Positions 7,582-14,578 of a stretch of DNA of 34,379 nt are shown here, in pieces. The translations under genes were made by a program, and so were the position numbers. Source of the DNA: UBA5976 sp037137575. Its GTDB lineage: Bacteria; Actinomycetota; Actinomycetes; S36-B12; UBA5976. The notes under the pieces were generated by a model. It was not told the DNA's origin, ran no database searches, and saw only the letters and a list, made by a program, of their open reading frames with translations. Every line of letters begins with the position of its first letter. The stretch's first letter is position 1. Location: the NCBI GenBank assembly GCA_037137575.1, contig JBAXKB010000009.1, positions 1-34,379 of the forward strand. The letters run 5' to 3'.

Positions 7582-8580
7582 TCGACGAAGCGAATCGAGA
7601 CGAGCTAATCCACCTTGTCCTGCTTTACCATCTGCGACCCAAGAATCTAGGGCGCAATCTGGTGGCGCAATTCCATCACTGTTCACATGTGTGCAAGCGC
7701 GTGGACATTCAAGTGCGCCATCAACCAATTCTGGAAAGCTTTCAATAATTGCATCCGGATTCACATGGGCTAATCCGAATGACCGCAATCCTGGCGTATC
7801 AATCACCCAGCCGGTGTCGTCAGGCAGAGCGAGAGCCTGAGCAGAGGTTGAGGTGTGCCTACCGCGTCCGGTCACATCATTGACAATTCCGGTTATGCGC
7901 AGCGCTGTCGGTACCAATGAATTAACAAGTGTCGATTTACCTACGCCTGAGTGGCCAATAAATACAGTGGTGTGTCCAAGTAGCAGTTGACGAACTTCTT
8001 CAACTCCTTGTTGTGTTGTTTGGTCTACTGAGATGTATTTCAAATCCATCCCGCTGTAGTTACTCAAAAGTTCGTCAGCAGATTTCAAATCTGTTTTGGT
8101 CAGAATCAAAATCGGTTCCAATCCAGCTTCAAATGCAGCAACTAATGTGCGATCAATCAAGCCAACTCGTGGCTCTGGATTAGTTGTTGCGGTAACTATT
8201 GCTAACTGGTCGGCATTTGCCACGATTATGCGCTCAATAGGGTCTGTGTCATCTGCAGTTCGCATAAGGGTAGTTGAGCGCTCTATTAACTCAACAAGGC
8301 GTGCCAGAGTGTCTGGTCGACCGCTAAGGTCCCCAACAATTCGGACTTTATCGCCAATTACTACACCCTTGCGGCCCAGTTGACGTGCTTTAACGGTAAC
8401 CACTTGAGTTTGCTCATCATGCGGCGCACCATCGGGCACGACACAGGTTATGCGGCCGCGATCAACGCCAACAACCATGCCAACTTGGGCATCAGAAAAG
8501 TCAGGACGATCTTTCGAGCGGCGACGAGAATTGGTACGGCTTGGTCGCCGTCCATAAGAGTCTTCGTCTATTTCGCTCAC
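7549..8580 (-). CDS. rsgA: Ribosome small subunit-dependent GTPase A
   Basis: Circularly permuted GTPase that checks late maturation of the 30S subunit. Order of motifs is that of RsgA: OB-fold N-terminus (GRITCVVPDG...), G4 (TKTD), G1 (GHSGVGKSTLVN), G3 (DTPGLRSF) and a C-terminal zinc knuckle (CPRACTHVN...PPDCAL). A longer reading frame starts at 8601, but I use GTG 8580, which overlaps the aroA stop as GTGA (8577-8580), the usual coupled arrangement; this gives 343 aa. The N-terminus is basic (RRPSRTNSRRRSKDR), as in other actinobacterial homologues. The aroA-rsgA order is conserved in actinobacteria (Rv3227-Rv3228). Confidence 0.96.
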   Translation of the reverse strand: MSEIDEDSYGRRPSRTNSRRRSKDRPDFSDAQVGMVVGVDRGRITCVVPDGAPHDEQTQVVTVKARQLGRKGVVIGDKVRIVGDLSGRPDTLARLVELIERSTTLMRTADDTDPIERIIVANADQLAIVTATTNPEPRVGLIDRTLVAAFEAGLEPILILTKTDLKSADELLSNYSGMDLKYISVDQTTQQGVEEVRQLLLGHTTVFIGHSGVGKSTLVNSLVPTALRITGIVNDVTGRGRHTSTSAQALALPDDTGWVIDTPGLRSFGLAHVNPDAIIESFPELVDGALECPRACTHVNSDGIAPPDCALDSWVADGKAGQGGLARLDSLRRLLFALQTPSS

Positions 8581-9854
8581 ACGTTCACCAATGCATGCCA
8601 CATCACATCAAAGTCTGGCAACGTTTTACCGGTTGTTCCAATGTCTTCAATTTTCAAATCAGGTACCACTAAGCCAATTACTGCGCCAGCCATTGCCATG
8701 CGGTGATCGTGATAGGTAGCAAAACTTCCACCATGAAGAGGCTTTGGATTGATTATCAACCCATCGGCAGTTTCAGTTACGTCGCCGCCAAGTCGGTTGA
8801 TTTCGGTAGCCAGCGCCGAGAGTCGATCCGTTTCATGACCACGTAAATGAGCAATACCAGATAAGTGTGATGGACTGTCTGCTAAGGCGCAAAGAGCAGT
8901 GATAACTGGAGTAAGTTCGCCAACATCATGCAGGTCGGCCGTTAAGCCATGCAATTGTCCACCGGTAAAAGTAACATCATTGCCTGAGCGCGAAACGCTC
9001 GCGCCCATCTGCGGCAAAAGTTCGCGAAGCGCGTCACCAGCTTGAGTTGTGTGTGTTGGCCAATCTGGAATAGTTACCGACCCGCCGCATACAAGCGCAG
9101 CTGCCACAAATGGCGCGGCATTTGAAAGATCTGGCTCGACAGTCACATTAAATGCTGCAGGAATGCCGGGGTGTACAGTCCAGCGCGCATGACGTTCATC
9201 AGCGATTTCAGTATCGACGCGAATACCGACCTGCGCCAAAACTTCAATAGTCATATCAATGTGTGGCATTGAAGGAAGCACGCCACCTCGATGTTCAACC
9301 ACAAGTCCGCCGTCATAGCGCGAACCGGCAAGTAATAACGCACTCACAAATTGTGAAGAAGCGGAAGCATCTAAAGTTACTGTGTCTCCCGCGACCCGCC
9401 CGGTGCCATGCACGGTGAATGGCAATGTGCCACGCAGTTGGTCATCTACTTGCACATCAAGTGACTTCAAAGATTCAATAATTCGATGCATTGGCCTAGT
9501 CCGAGCACCAGCGTCACCATCAAAGCGAATGTCGCCATTAGCTAACGCCGCCACTGGCGGCACAAAACGCATTACTGTGCCAGCAAGTCCGCAATCAATA
9601 GTGGCTGGCCCAATAAGTAGTCCAGGAGTAACTACGTAGGCTTCATCGGAAAATTCAATACCCGTGCCCAAAGTAGAAAGCGCTCCCGCCATCAACTGGG
9701 TGTCACGGGCAACTAGGGGATGAACGATTCGACTCGGACCATCAGCCAGCGCAGCCAGTACCAGCCAGCGATTGGTCAGTGATTTTGAACCGGGGATGCG
9801 AACGTGCGCATTTAGTGGGGTAGTGCGCAAGGGCGCATTCCACAAATCAATCAC
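8577..9854 (-). CDS. aroA: 3-phosphoshikimate 1-carboxyvinyltransferase (EPSP synthase)
   Basis: Sixth step of the shikimate pathway, joining phosphoenolpyruvate to shikimate-3-phosphate. 425 aa, full length. Substrate-binding PGSKSLTNR is at residues 21-29, GLAGTVMRF at about 89-97, and the C-terminal catalytic region has ETDRLSALATEINRLGG and the DHRMAMA motif. GTG start at 9854; TAGGCT stands six bases upstream and no Shine-Dalgarno is seen, so it is probably leaderless. It overlaps rsgA by 4 nt (GTGA), so the two form an operon. Confidence 0.97.
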   Translation of the reverse strand: MIDLWNAPLRTTPLNAHVRIPGSKSLTNRWLVLAALADGPSRIVHPLVARDTQLMAGALSTLGTGIEFSDEAYVVTPGLLIGPATIDCGLAGTVMRFVPPVAALANGDIRFDGDAGARTRPMHRIIESLKSLDVQVDDQLRGTLPFTVHGTGRVAGDTVTLDASASSQFVSALLLAGSRYDGGLVVEHRGGVLPSMPHIDMTIEVLAQVGIRVDTEIADERHARWTVHPGIPAAFNVTVEPDLSNAAPFVAAALVCGGSVTIPDWPTHTTQAGDALRELLPQMGASVSRSGNDVTFTGGQLHGLTADLHDVGELTPVITALCALADSPSHLSGIAHLRGHETDRLSALATEINRLGGDVTETADGLIINPKPLHGGSFATYHDHRMAMAGAVIGLVVPDLKIEDIGTTGKTLPDFDVMWHALVNV

Positions 9855-9860
9855 ACCTTT

Positions 9861-9866
9861 AGCCTA
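9861..9866 (-). promoter_or_regulatory. Putative -10 element of leaderless aroA
   Basis: TAGGCT on the minus strand is followed by six bases and the GTG of aroA. The same hexamer precedes the diacylglycerol-kinase-family gene at the same distance. Confidence 0.55.
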
Positions 9867-9939
9867 ACGGCTGTCACAGTAAGAATCATGTGCGCAAGAT
9901 ATGCCCTATTCGTATAGTTGGCGAAACATAAGCAAACAG

Positions 9940-9954
9940 CAACCTAATAGGTTG
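9940..9954. promoter_or_regulatory. Palindrome next to the sigR promoter
   Basis: CAACCT-AAT-AGGTTG is a perfect 6-bp inverted repeat ending two bases before the GGAAT of the SigR-type promoter. It could be an operator or a weak hairpin; no regulator can be named. Confidence 0.3.
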
Positions 9955-9956
9955 TT

Positions 9957-9982
9957 GGAATAATGTCCTTGCCTCAGAGGTT
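9957..9982 (+). promoter_or_regulatory. SigR (SigH)-type autoregulatory promoter
   Basis: GGAAT (9957-9961), exactly 18 bases, then GTT (9980-9982) matches the established SigR/SigH consensus GGAAT-N18/19-GTT. It lies directly upstream of sigR, as expected for the positive autoregulation known in Streptomyces and Mycobacterium. The predicted transcription start, 7-10 nt after GTT, falls at about 9990-9992, on the ATG of the extended sigR frame. Confidence 0.8.
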
Positions 9983-9991
9983 GAAGTACTT

Positions 9992-10771
9992 ATGGCTAAT
10001 TCGTGCGTAGATTGCACTCCCGAGCAAAAGGCCGCGTGGGAGTTGACGCAGGCAGCGCTCATAGATTTCTCTGGCACAACTCAAACTGGGTTAGGTAGCC
10101 ATGATGAGAAAAAGAAGCAAGGAGTAGGGTCGTTTTACATGAGCACCGACGAGACTGATGAAATTTCAGATTCGAGTCGCAGCGAAACAAAAGTAAAACA
10201 TTCTCCAGAAATCACTTCACGATTCGAACGCGATGCATTGCCATTTCTAGATCAAATTTATGCAGGCGCATTGCGCATGACCCGCAATCCAAGTGATGCA
10301 CAAGATTTGGTGCAAGAAACTTACATCAAGGCATATCGAGCCTTTGCTCAGTTTCAAGAAGGCACAAACCTTAAAGCCTGGTTATATCGAATTCTCACCA
10401 ACACTTACATCAACTTGTATCGCAAGGCACAGCGCGAACCGCGCGTAAATCCAGTTGATGAGATTCACGATTGGCAGATGGCCGATGCTGCAAGACACAC
10501 ATCAGGTGGGTTACGCTCAGCCGAAGCTGAAGCGCTAGACCTATTGCCGAACACAGTTATTTCGGATGCGTTCTCGGCGGTGCCGGAAGATTTCCGTAAC
10601 GCGGTCTATTTGGCAGATGTTGAAGGTTTCGCTTACAAAGAGATTGCTGAAATTATGAATGTGCCAGTTGGCACTGTGATGTCACGATTACATCGAGGCC
10701 GTAAGGCACTTCGCGAATTACTCGCTGATTATGCGCGCGAAAATGGATATTTGAAAGATGTGCAGTCATGA
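9992..10771 (+). CDS. sigR: ECF RNA polymerase sigma factor SigR/SigH, with N-terminal extension
   Basis: Redox-responsive sigma factor directing thiol-stress genes. Region 2 (FLDQIYAGALRMTRNPSDAQDLVQETYIKAYRAFAQFQ...LKAWLYRILTNTYINLYRK) and region 4 (AVPEDFRNAVYLADVEGFAYKEIAEIMNVPVGTVMSRLHRGRKAL) are close to actinobacterial SigR/SigH. The frame opens at ATG 9992 (259 aa), but the usual SigR N-terminus corresponds to ATG 10139 (210 aa), which has only a weak AGGG nine bases upstream. The extra 49 residues include a CVDC pair. Streptomyces coelicolor makes a similar 55-residue-extended, unstable isoform from its autoregulated promoter, and the promoter here (9957-9982) is placed to do the same. 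It overlaps rsrA as ATGA. Confidence 0.93.
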   Translation: MANSCVDCTPEQKAAWELTQAALIDFSGTTQTGLGSHDEKKKQGVGSFYMSTDETDEISDSSRSETKVKHSPEITSRFERDALPFLDQIYAGALRMTRNPSDAQDLVQETYIKAYRAFAQFQEGTNLKAWLYRILTNTYINLYRKAQREPRVNPVDEIHDWQMADAARHTSGGLRSAEAEALDLLPNTVISDAFSAVPEDFRNAVYLADVEGFAYKEIAEIMNVPVGTVMSRLHRGRKALRELLADYARENGYLKDVQS

Positions 10772-11040
10772 GTTGCGGCAAGGCACACGAGATAGCTTGT
10801 ACCGAGGTACTGGAATCTCTCATCTATTTCATCGATAAGGAACAATGCTCCGTAACTGAAGAGCAGATTCGCATACATCTAGGTGAATGTGATTCGTGTT
10901 GTGCCGAGCGAGATGCACTTGAACTTATGAAGGTTCTAGTTGCCAGATCTTGTTGCCCAGACCCAGCGCCTACTGAGTTTCGCTTGAAAATCACCCAAAT
11001 CATTGCGCAAATCCAAGTTGAGTACACCGAGGGTTCGTAG
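10768..11040 (+). CDS. rsrA: Zinc-binding redox-sensing anti-sigma factor
   Basis: A 90-aa ZAS-family anti-sigma factor that binds SigR until thiol oxidation expels zinc. Key residues align with RsrA: C3, H7, C11, H37, C41 and C44 (the H-x3-C-x2-C motif reads HLGECDSC), with C62-C63 equivalent to the late CC pair. C27 and C45 are extra cysteines. The ATG overlaps the sigR TGA by 4 nt, so the two proteins are co-translated. Same gene order as sigH-rshA and sigR-rsrA. Confidence 0.95.
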   Translation: MSCGKAHEIACTEVLESLIYFIDKEQCSVTEEQIRIHLGECDSCCAERDALELMKVLVARSCCPDPAPTEFRLKITQIIAQIQVEYTEGS

Positions 11041-11094
11041 CACCCCTGTAACTGCCCTATCCTTAGAACTAGACATTTTTATCAAGGAGTTCAC

Positions 11095-11169
11095 ATGAGC
11101 AAGCGTGGCCGCAAAAAGCGTGATCGTAAGAAGAACAAAGCAAATCACGGTCGCCGTCCAAATTCATAA
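11095..11169 (+). CDS. 50S ribosomal protein bL37
   Basis: A 24-residue, very basic protein: it begins MSKRGRKKRDRKK and ends NHGRRPNS. It matches the tiny actinobacterial large-subunit protein bL37 found in mycobacterial ribosome structures, with the characteristic (M)xKRGRKxR...ANHGxRPN pattern. A good ribosome site, AAGGAG at 11084-11089, lies 5 nt before the ATG. Its place between the SigR/RsrA pair and pdtaS matches mycobacteria. It is easily missed because of its size. Confidence 0.9.
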   Translation: MSKRGRKKRDRKKNKANHGRRPNS

Positions 11170-11184
11170 TTTGCGTCATCAAGT

Positions 11185-11190
11185 TACGCT
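11185..11190 (+). promoter_or_regulatory. Putative -10 element of leaderless pdtaS
   Basis: TACGCT is followed by six bases and the GTG of pdtaS (11197). No Shine-Dalgarno is present. The element lies 16 nt after the bL37 stop, so pdtaS probably has its own promoter. Confidence 0.5.
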
Positions 11191-11196
11191 GATCGT

Positions 11197-12684
11197 GTGA
11201 ACGTCACAAGCACTGAATTACCGGGTATCGCTGCAGAGCGAACCGATCTTTCTTCGGCTGAAGTAGAGCACCTCCAATTGCTTCTTAGCGATTGGACCAT
11301 GATCGCTGATCTAGCGTTTGCTGATTTAATTCTTTGGCTTCCTACCTGGAATGAAGCGGGCTTTGTTGCTGCTGGCCAAATCCGTCCAGTAACTACTCGC
11401 ACACATATTCCTAAAGATGTTACGGGTAATTTTGTCCCTCGTGGTCGCCATGTTGAATTAGACCGCGCATTTCTCACAGGTGAGATTTGGACTGGGCAAC
11501 CTGACGAGCAGCATGAAATCACCCAAGCGATTCCGATTTCATTTCTCGGTCGCACTATTGCAGTTCTTGGCCGTTACTCAAGTTCTTCTGATGCTGGTCG
11601 TCTTGAATTAATTTATGATCACATCGCACAAATCATTTTTGAAATGTTAAGTAGCGGCGCTTTCCCTCGCGTGACACATAACGACCAAGGAACAGGTGGT
11701 CGTGGTGGCGCACCTCGAGTGGGTGATGGCATGATCTTTTTGGATAAATCCGGAACCATTGAGTTTGCCAGCCCCAATGCAACATCAGCATTTCGCCGTT
11801 TAGGTGTGGCAATCGATGTTGAGGGACAAGTGTTAGCCGATTTAGTTTCGCAGCTCAACCGTCAAGGCGTTCCAATCAACGACACTTTAAGTTTGGTAGC
11901 TCGCGGTCGAATTCAAGCAACAGCTGAACTTGAAGGCACGCAGTCATCGGCTACTTTGCGCTCTATTCCGCTTGTTTCCTATGATGAAAATACCTCAACG
12001 CTGGGTCCAGCAGGCACTTTGGTTTTGATGCGCGACGTTACTGACCTGCGCAGACGTGAACAGGCACTTTTGGGTAAGGACGCCGCGATTCGTGAAATTC
12101 ACCATCGAGTTAAGAACAATTTACAAACGGTTGCATCTTTGCTGCGTTTGCAAAGCCGACGTTTAAAAGACACTTCAGCGCAATTAGAACTTGCTGAAGC
12201 TGGTCGGCGAATTGCCACAATTGCAATCGTGCACGATCTACTTGCCCATAATCCTGGTGAGGCAGTTGATTTTGATGAAGTGTTTGGTCGAGTAATTCCG
12301 CTAAGCATCGAAACAGCTTCCATTGTTGAGGTGAAAACTAAGTTCAACGGTGAGTTCGGCATTCTTCAAAGTGACATGGCCACCACACTGGCGTTGGTGT
12401 TAGCTGAACTAGTGGCTAACTCGGTGGAACATGCAGCTGCTGGTCGAGGGCTAGTAAATGTTGTAGTTGAGGTGCAGCGTACAGAGCAACAAATCAGTGT
12501 GTCGGTTACAGATGATGGTCCAGGCATTGCATTGCCCGCAACAGATGGACGCGGGCTAGGACTCGCCATCGTAACAACACTTGTTGCTGAGGAGCTCGGC
12601 GGTTCGATTACATTCGAGCACGTTGATGAAAATGCAGAATTACGCGGAACTAGAGTTGTAGTGTCTTTACCACTTGGTAAATAA
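11197..12684 (+). CDS. pdtaS: PdtaS-type sensor histidine kinase
   Basis: Soluble sensor kinase, 495 aa, with no membrane segments. N-terminal GAF-like domain (about 1-155), PAS-like domain (about 175-285), HisKA_2 dimerisation segment IREIHHRVKNNLQTVASLLRLQSRR with phospho-acceptor His302/303, and an HATPase domain with N box (ELVANSVEHA), DDGPGI and GRGLGLAIV. It resembles M. tuberculosis PdtaS (Rv3220c) along its whole length, and the neighbourhood (sigH-like pair, bL37, whiB1) is the same. PdtaS phosphorylates PdtaR, an ANTAR RNA-binding regulator, encoded elsewhere. GTG start; probably leaderless. Confidence 0.93.
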   Translation: MNVTSTELPGIAAERTDLSSAEVEHLQLLLSDWTMIADLAFADLILWLPTWNEAGFVAAGQIRPVTTRTHIPKDVTGNFVPRGRHVELDRAFLTGEIWTGQPDEQHEITQAIPISFLGRTIAVLGRYSSSSDAGRLELIYDHIAQIIFEMLSSGAFPRVTHNDQGTGGRGGAPRVGDGMIFLDKSGTIEFASPNATSAFRRLGVAIDVEGQVLADLVSQLNRQGVPINDTLSLVARGRIQATAELEGTQSSATLRSIPLVSYDENTSTLGPAGTLVLMRDVTDLRRREQALLGKDAAIREIHHRVKNNLQTVASLLRLQSRRLKDTSAQLELAEAGRRIATIAIVHDLLAHNPGEAVDFDEVFGRVIPLSIETASIVEVKTKFNGEFGILQSDMATTLALVLAELVANSVEHAAAGRGLVNVVVEVQRTEQQISVSVTDDGPGIALPATDGRGLGLAIVTTLVAEELGGSITFEHVDENAELRGTRVVVSLPLGK

Positions 12685-12702
12685 GGTAGAAAATGTTGAC
12701 TG

Positions 12703-12716
12703 GCTCGTTAGCGAGC
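12703..12716. terminator. Small hairpin between convergent pdtaS and whiB1
   Basis: GCTCG-TTAG-CGAGC is a 5-bp stem overlapping the whiB1 stop codon. On the minus strand a short T-rich stretch (ACATTTTC) follows. A weak terminator candidate only. Confidence 0.3.
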
Positions 12717-13001
12717 AGAAACGTCTGATTCGAAAATATGTGGAACTGGGTCCACGCCACGTGCGCGTGCGCGTTGAGCGCGGCGCTTGATAGCGCGACG
12801 CTCGTCTTCGCTAGTTCCACCCCAAACACCTGAATCTTGGCCGGTTTCAAGCGCCCATTTCAAGCAGGGTTCAATCACAGGGCAACGCCGACAAACAGCT
12901 TTTGCTTCCTCGATTTGGGAGAGTGCAGGGCCGGTATTTCCGATAGGGAAGAAGAGTTCGGGATCTTCTTCGCGGCAGACTGCCTTGTGGCGCCAGTCCA
13001 C
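12708..13001 (-). CDS. whiB1: WhiB-family iron-sulphur transcriptional regulator, WhiB1 type
   Basis: A [4Fe-4S] regulator that binds the primary sigma factor and responds to nitric oxide. Start MDWRHKAVC is identical to the N-terminus of mycobacterial WhiB1. Four cluster cysteines are present: C9 in KAVC, then C33 and C36 (AVCRRCP) and C42 (EPC). The turn GVWGG and a basic tail (RRAIKRRAQRARARG) follow. I use GTG at 13001, preceded by GGAGG with 5-nt spacing; a longer frame from a TTG at 13013 would begin inside that ribosome site. 97 aa. Convergent with pdtaS, as in M. tuberculosis. Confidence 0.95.
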   Translation of the reverse strand: MDWRHKAVCREEDPELFFPIGNTGPALSQIEEAKAVCRRCPVIEPCLKWALETGQDSGVWGGTSEDERRAIKRRAQRARARGVDPVPHIFESDVSAR

Positions 13002-13248
13002 TTGAACCTCCAAAGCCTGGAAAATAAACGGTTTTTCAGGCCGAAGGCCCGAAATTCCTGCGGTATTGTGCTCATTTTCACAAGCACTTCTCTATCATTG
13101 CGGAGTTTTGCAGCAGTGGCAATAGCAAAAGCGAAATTTGGCAAAAGTTTTTTCACTTTTCTTACATATTGATTTTGAATTTGTGTCTGAAATTTCAACT
13201 GATCAAGGAAAATCCGAATTTGTGAATTGTTCCTAATTCACGGTTTCT
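13002..13248 (-). promoter_or_regulatory. whiB1 upstream region with hairpin
   Basis: This 247-bp region has no gene. Read on the whiB1 strand it is AT-rich. It holds a candidate promoter TTGCCA-N17-AATGAT (13122-13094), the CRP-like site listed separately, and a hairpin of 9 bp including one G-U (TTTCGGGCC-TTC-GGCCTGAAA, 13054-13034), about 20 nt before the ribosome site. The hairpin lacks a U-run, so it may be a leader structure rather than a terminator. Confidence 0.4.
13067..13082. promoter_or_regulatory. CRP/FNR-type binding site upstream of whiB1
   Basis: TGTGC-N6-TCACA differs at one position from the CRP consensus TGTGA-N6-TCACA and extends to TTGTGC...TCACAA. In M. tuberculosis, whiB1 is a known target of the cAMP receptor protein Rv3676 through such sites. 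The site is 66-81 bp before the whiB1 start codon. Confidence 0.6.
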
Positions 13249-14184
13249 TTATGCGTAAACAGTCAATGCATTTTTTGTATGGGTAATTGAAACTTCCGTT
13301 ACCTGAGATAAAACTTCACCATCGACTTGTAGCCATGTGGGAGTTTTCATAAGAAAACTAAAATCATCTTGATCAGAAAGGGCAAGAACATTGCTCTGTG
13401 AATCAGGATTCTGATTACCTACGATGTCTCTAACTATTTTGCTCACGGAAAGTAACGACATATTTGTGGGGGCGAAAACAGAAAGTGCTTTGTCATGAGT
13501 TGCATCTGGAGTGAGGGTAAGTGGGCGTGAACCTAGATAGATCCATGGTGCCACGTTAATGATGAGGGCAAAGTGCAAGAGTTCAGACAATTCTCCTGCA
13601 GAGCTTCGCAAAGTAATGTTGGGATTTCGATCCTTAAGTGCCCGCACAAGTTTGCGACCGACAATCAATGTGTACGCCCAATCAGAGGCTCTCTTGCCGT
13701 GCTGGCGGCGCTCGTCCATAGCTTTAAGAACTTCGGCATCAATTCCTAGCCCAGCATTAAATAGGAACCATCGGTTGATTTCAGAAGTAGCAACTGTGCC
13801 GACGCCAACAACTCGTGTGCGATTCGAAGTAATTGCCTGCGATAGTTGTTCCGCAGCTTCTATCGGGTCTGAAGAGTACTCCAGGTTGCGGGCAAAAACA
13901 TTTGCATTTCCGCCAGGCAAAGCCGCTAGCCGAGGTCCACTTGGGTTGGGTCCTTGATGAAGTAATCCGTTTGCTAATTCATTAACAGTTCCGTCACCAC
14001 CGTAGCCAATGACAATTTCATATCCTTCTGCCTGCGCTGTACGAGCAATTTCTATTGCATCGCTGCGACCAGTTGTCGGCTGAATAGTTAAGTTACAAAC
14101 TGTTCGTAATCGTTCTGCTATCTGGTCACGAGTCGATTCACTGGTACTGGTTGCAAACGGGTTGTAGACCAGAAGCGCTCGCAT
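13249..14184 (-). CDS. Diacylglycerol/lipid kinase family protein
   Basis: A 311-aa lipid-kinase-fold protein (DAGK catalytic domain, YegS/DgkB-like). The nucleotide-binding motif GGDGTVNE is at residues 62-69, followed by ALPGGNANVFARNL (about 88-101) and the C-terminal beta-sandwich with the DGE motif (VDGEVL). It probably phosphorylates diacylglycerol or a related lipid at the membrane; the exact lipid is not evident. ATG at 14184 with TAGGCT exactly six bases upstream and no Shine-Dalgarno. A similar gene lies near whiB1 in other actinobacteria. Confidence 0.9.
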   Translation of the reverse strand: MRALLVYNPFATSTSESTRDQIAERLRTVCNLTIQPTTGRSDAIEIARTAQAEGYEIVIGYGGDGTVNELANGLLHQGPNPSGPRLAALPGGNANVFARNLEYSSDPIEAAEQLSQAITSNRTRVVGVGTVATSEINRWFLFNAGLGIDAEVLKAMDERRQHGKRASDWAYTLIVGRKLVRALKDRNPNITLRSSAGELSELLHFALIINVAPWIYLGSRPLTLTPDATHDKALSVFAPTNMSLLSVSKIVRDIVGNQNPDSQSNVLALSDQDDFSFLMKTPTWLQVDGEVLSQVTEVSITHTKNALTVYA

Positions 14185-14190
14185 GCATTC

Positions 14191-14209
14191 AGCCTAATCG
14201 CGATAATCT
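14191..14209. promoter_or_regulatory. Back-to-back -10 elements in a 31-bp divergent gap
   Basis: Minus strand: TAGGCT (14196-14191), six bases, ATG 14184. Plus strand: TAATCT (14204-14209), six bases, ATG 14216. The two -10 hexamers are separated by only 7 bp (ATCGCGA). Each expected -35 position falls at the other gene's start codon, so both transcripts would be leaderless and RNA polymerase could hardly occupy both promoters at once. Confidence 0.55.
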
Positions 14210-14215
14210 ATCTAT

Positions 14216-14578
14216 ATGCGCAAAGTTGCCCTGATCTGTGGGTTGGTAGAAGCCGTAGGGCTTTTGGCTTTCGCAATTTCTGTGTTGGTGAAAGAAACTT
14301 CTGCTACCGGGGTCCGGGGCAGTGGCCCTCATCCGCTGGTGCTATTCATCATCTTCCTAATTTTTGCAGTTGCCATTGCTCTAGTAACTCGAGCGCTTTG
14401 GCTCAGTCAGTCTTGGGCAAAAACCCCATTTGGTTTGATTCAGGTATTCGCACTTCTAGTGTTTGCGTACTTGCCGTTAAGTGGAAGCGGATCATTGGCT
14501 CGTCTTGGCGGAGCGTTAGTAGCTGGAGTTTCGCTAACTGGACTTTTCGCTTTGGTTAAAATGCGAACTGAAAATTAA
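14216..14578 (+). CDS. Small integral membrane protein
   Basis: A 120-aa protein with four predicted membrane helices (about residues 5-25, 42-62, 73-89 and 95-114) and a glycine/serine-rich loop (ATGVRGSGPHP) after helix 1. No domain of known function is recognised. It resembles the short uncharacterised membrane proteins common in actinobacteria. ATG 14216, TAATCT six bases upstream, so a leaderless mRNA is likely. The stop overlaps the convergent sigF stop by 4 nt. Confidence 0.8.
   Translation: MRKVALICGLVEAVGLLAFAISVLVKETSATGVRGSGPHPLVLFIIFLIFAVAIALVTRALWLSQSWAKTPFGLIQVFALLVFAYLPLSGSGSLARLGGALVAGVSLTGLFALVKMRTEN

Noticed and set aside
8577..8601. rsgA start at the ATG at 8601
   Set aside because: It would overlap aroA by 25 nt without a ribosome site; GTG 8580 gives the standard 4-nt GTGA overlap.
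13249..13957. Plus-strand frames antisense to the diacylglycerol-kinase-family gene
   Set aside because: The minus-strand product has GGDGTVNE and other family motifs; the plus-strand frames have none.
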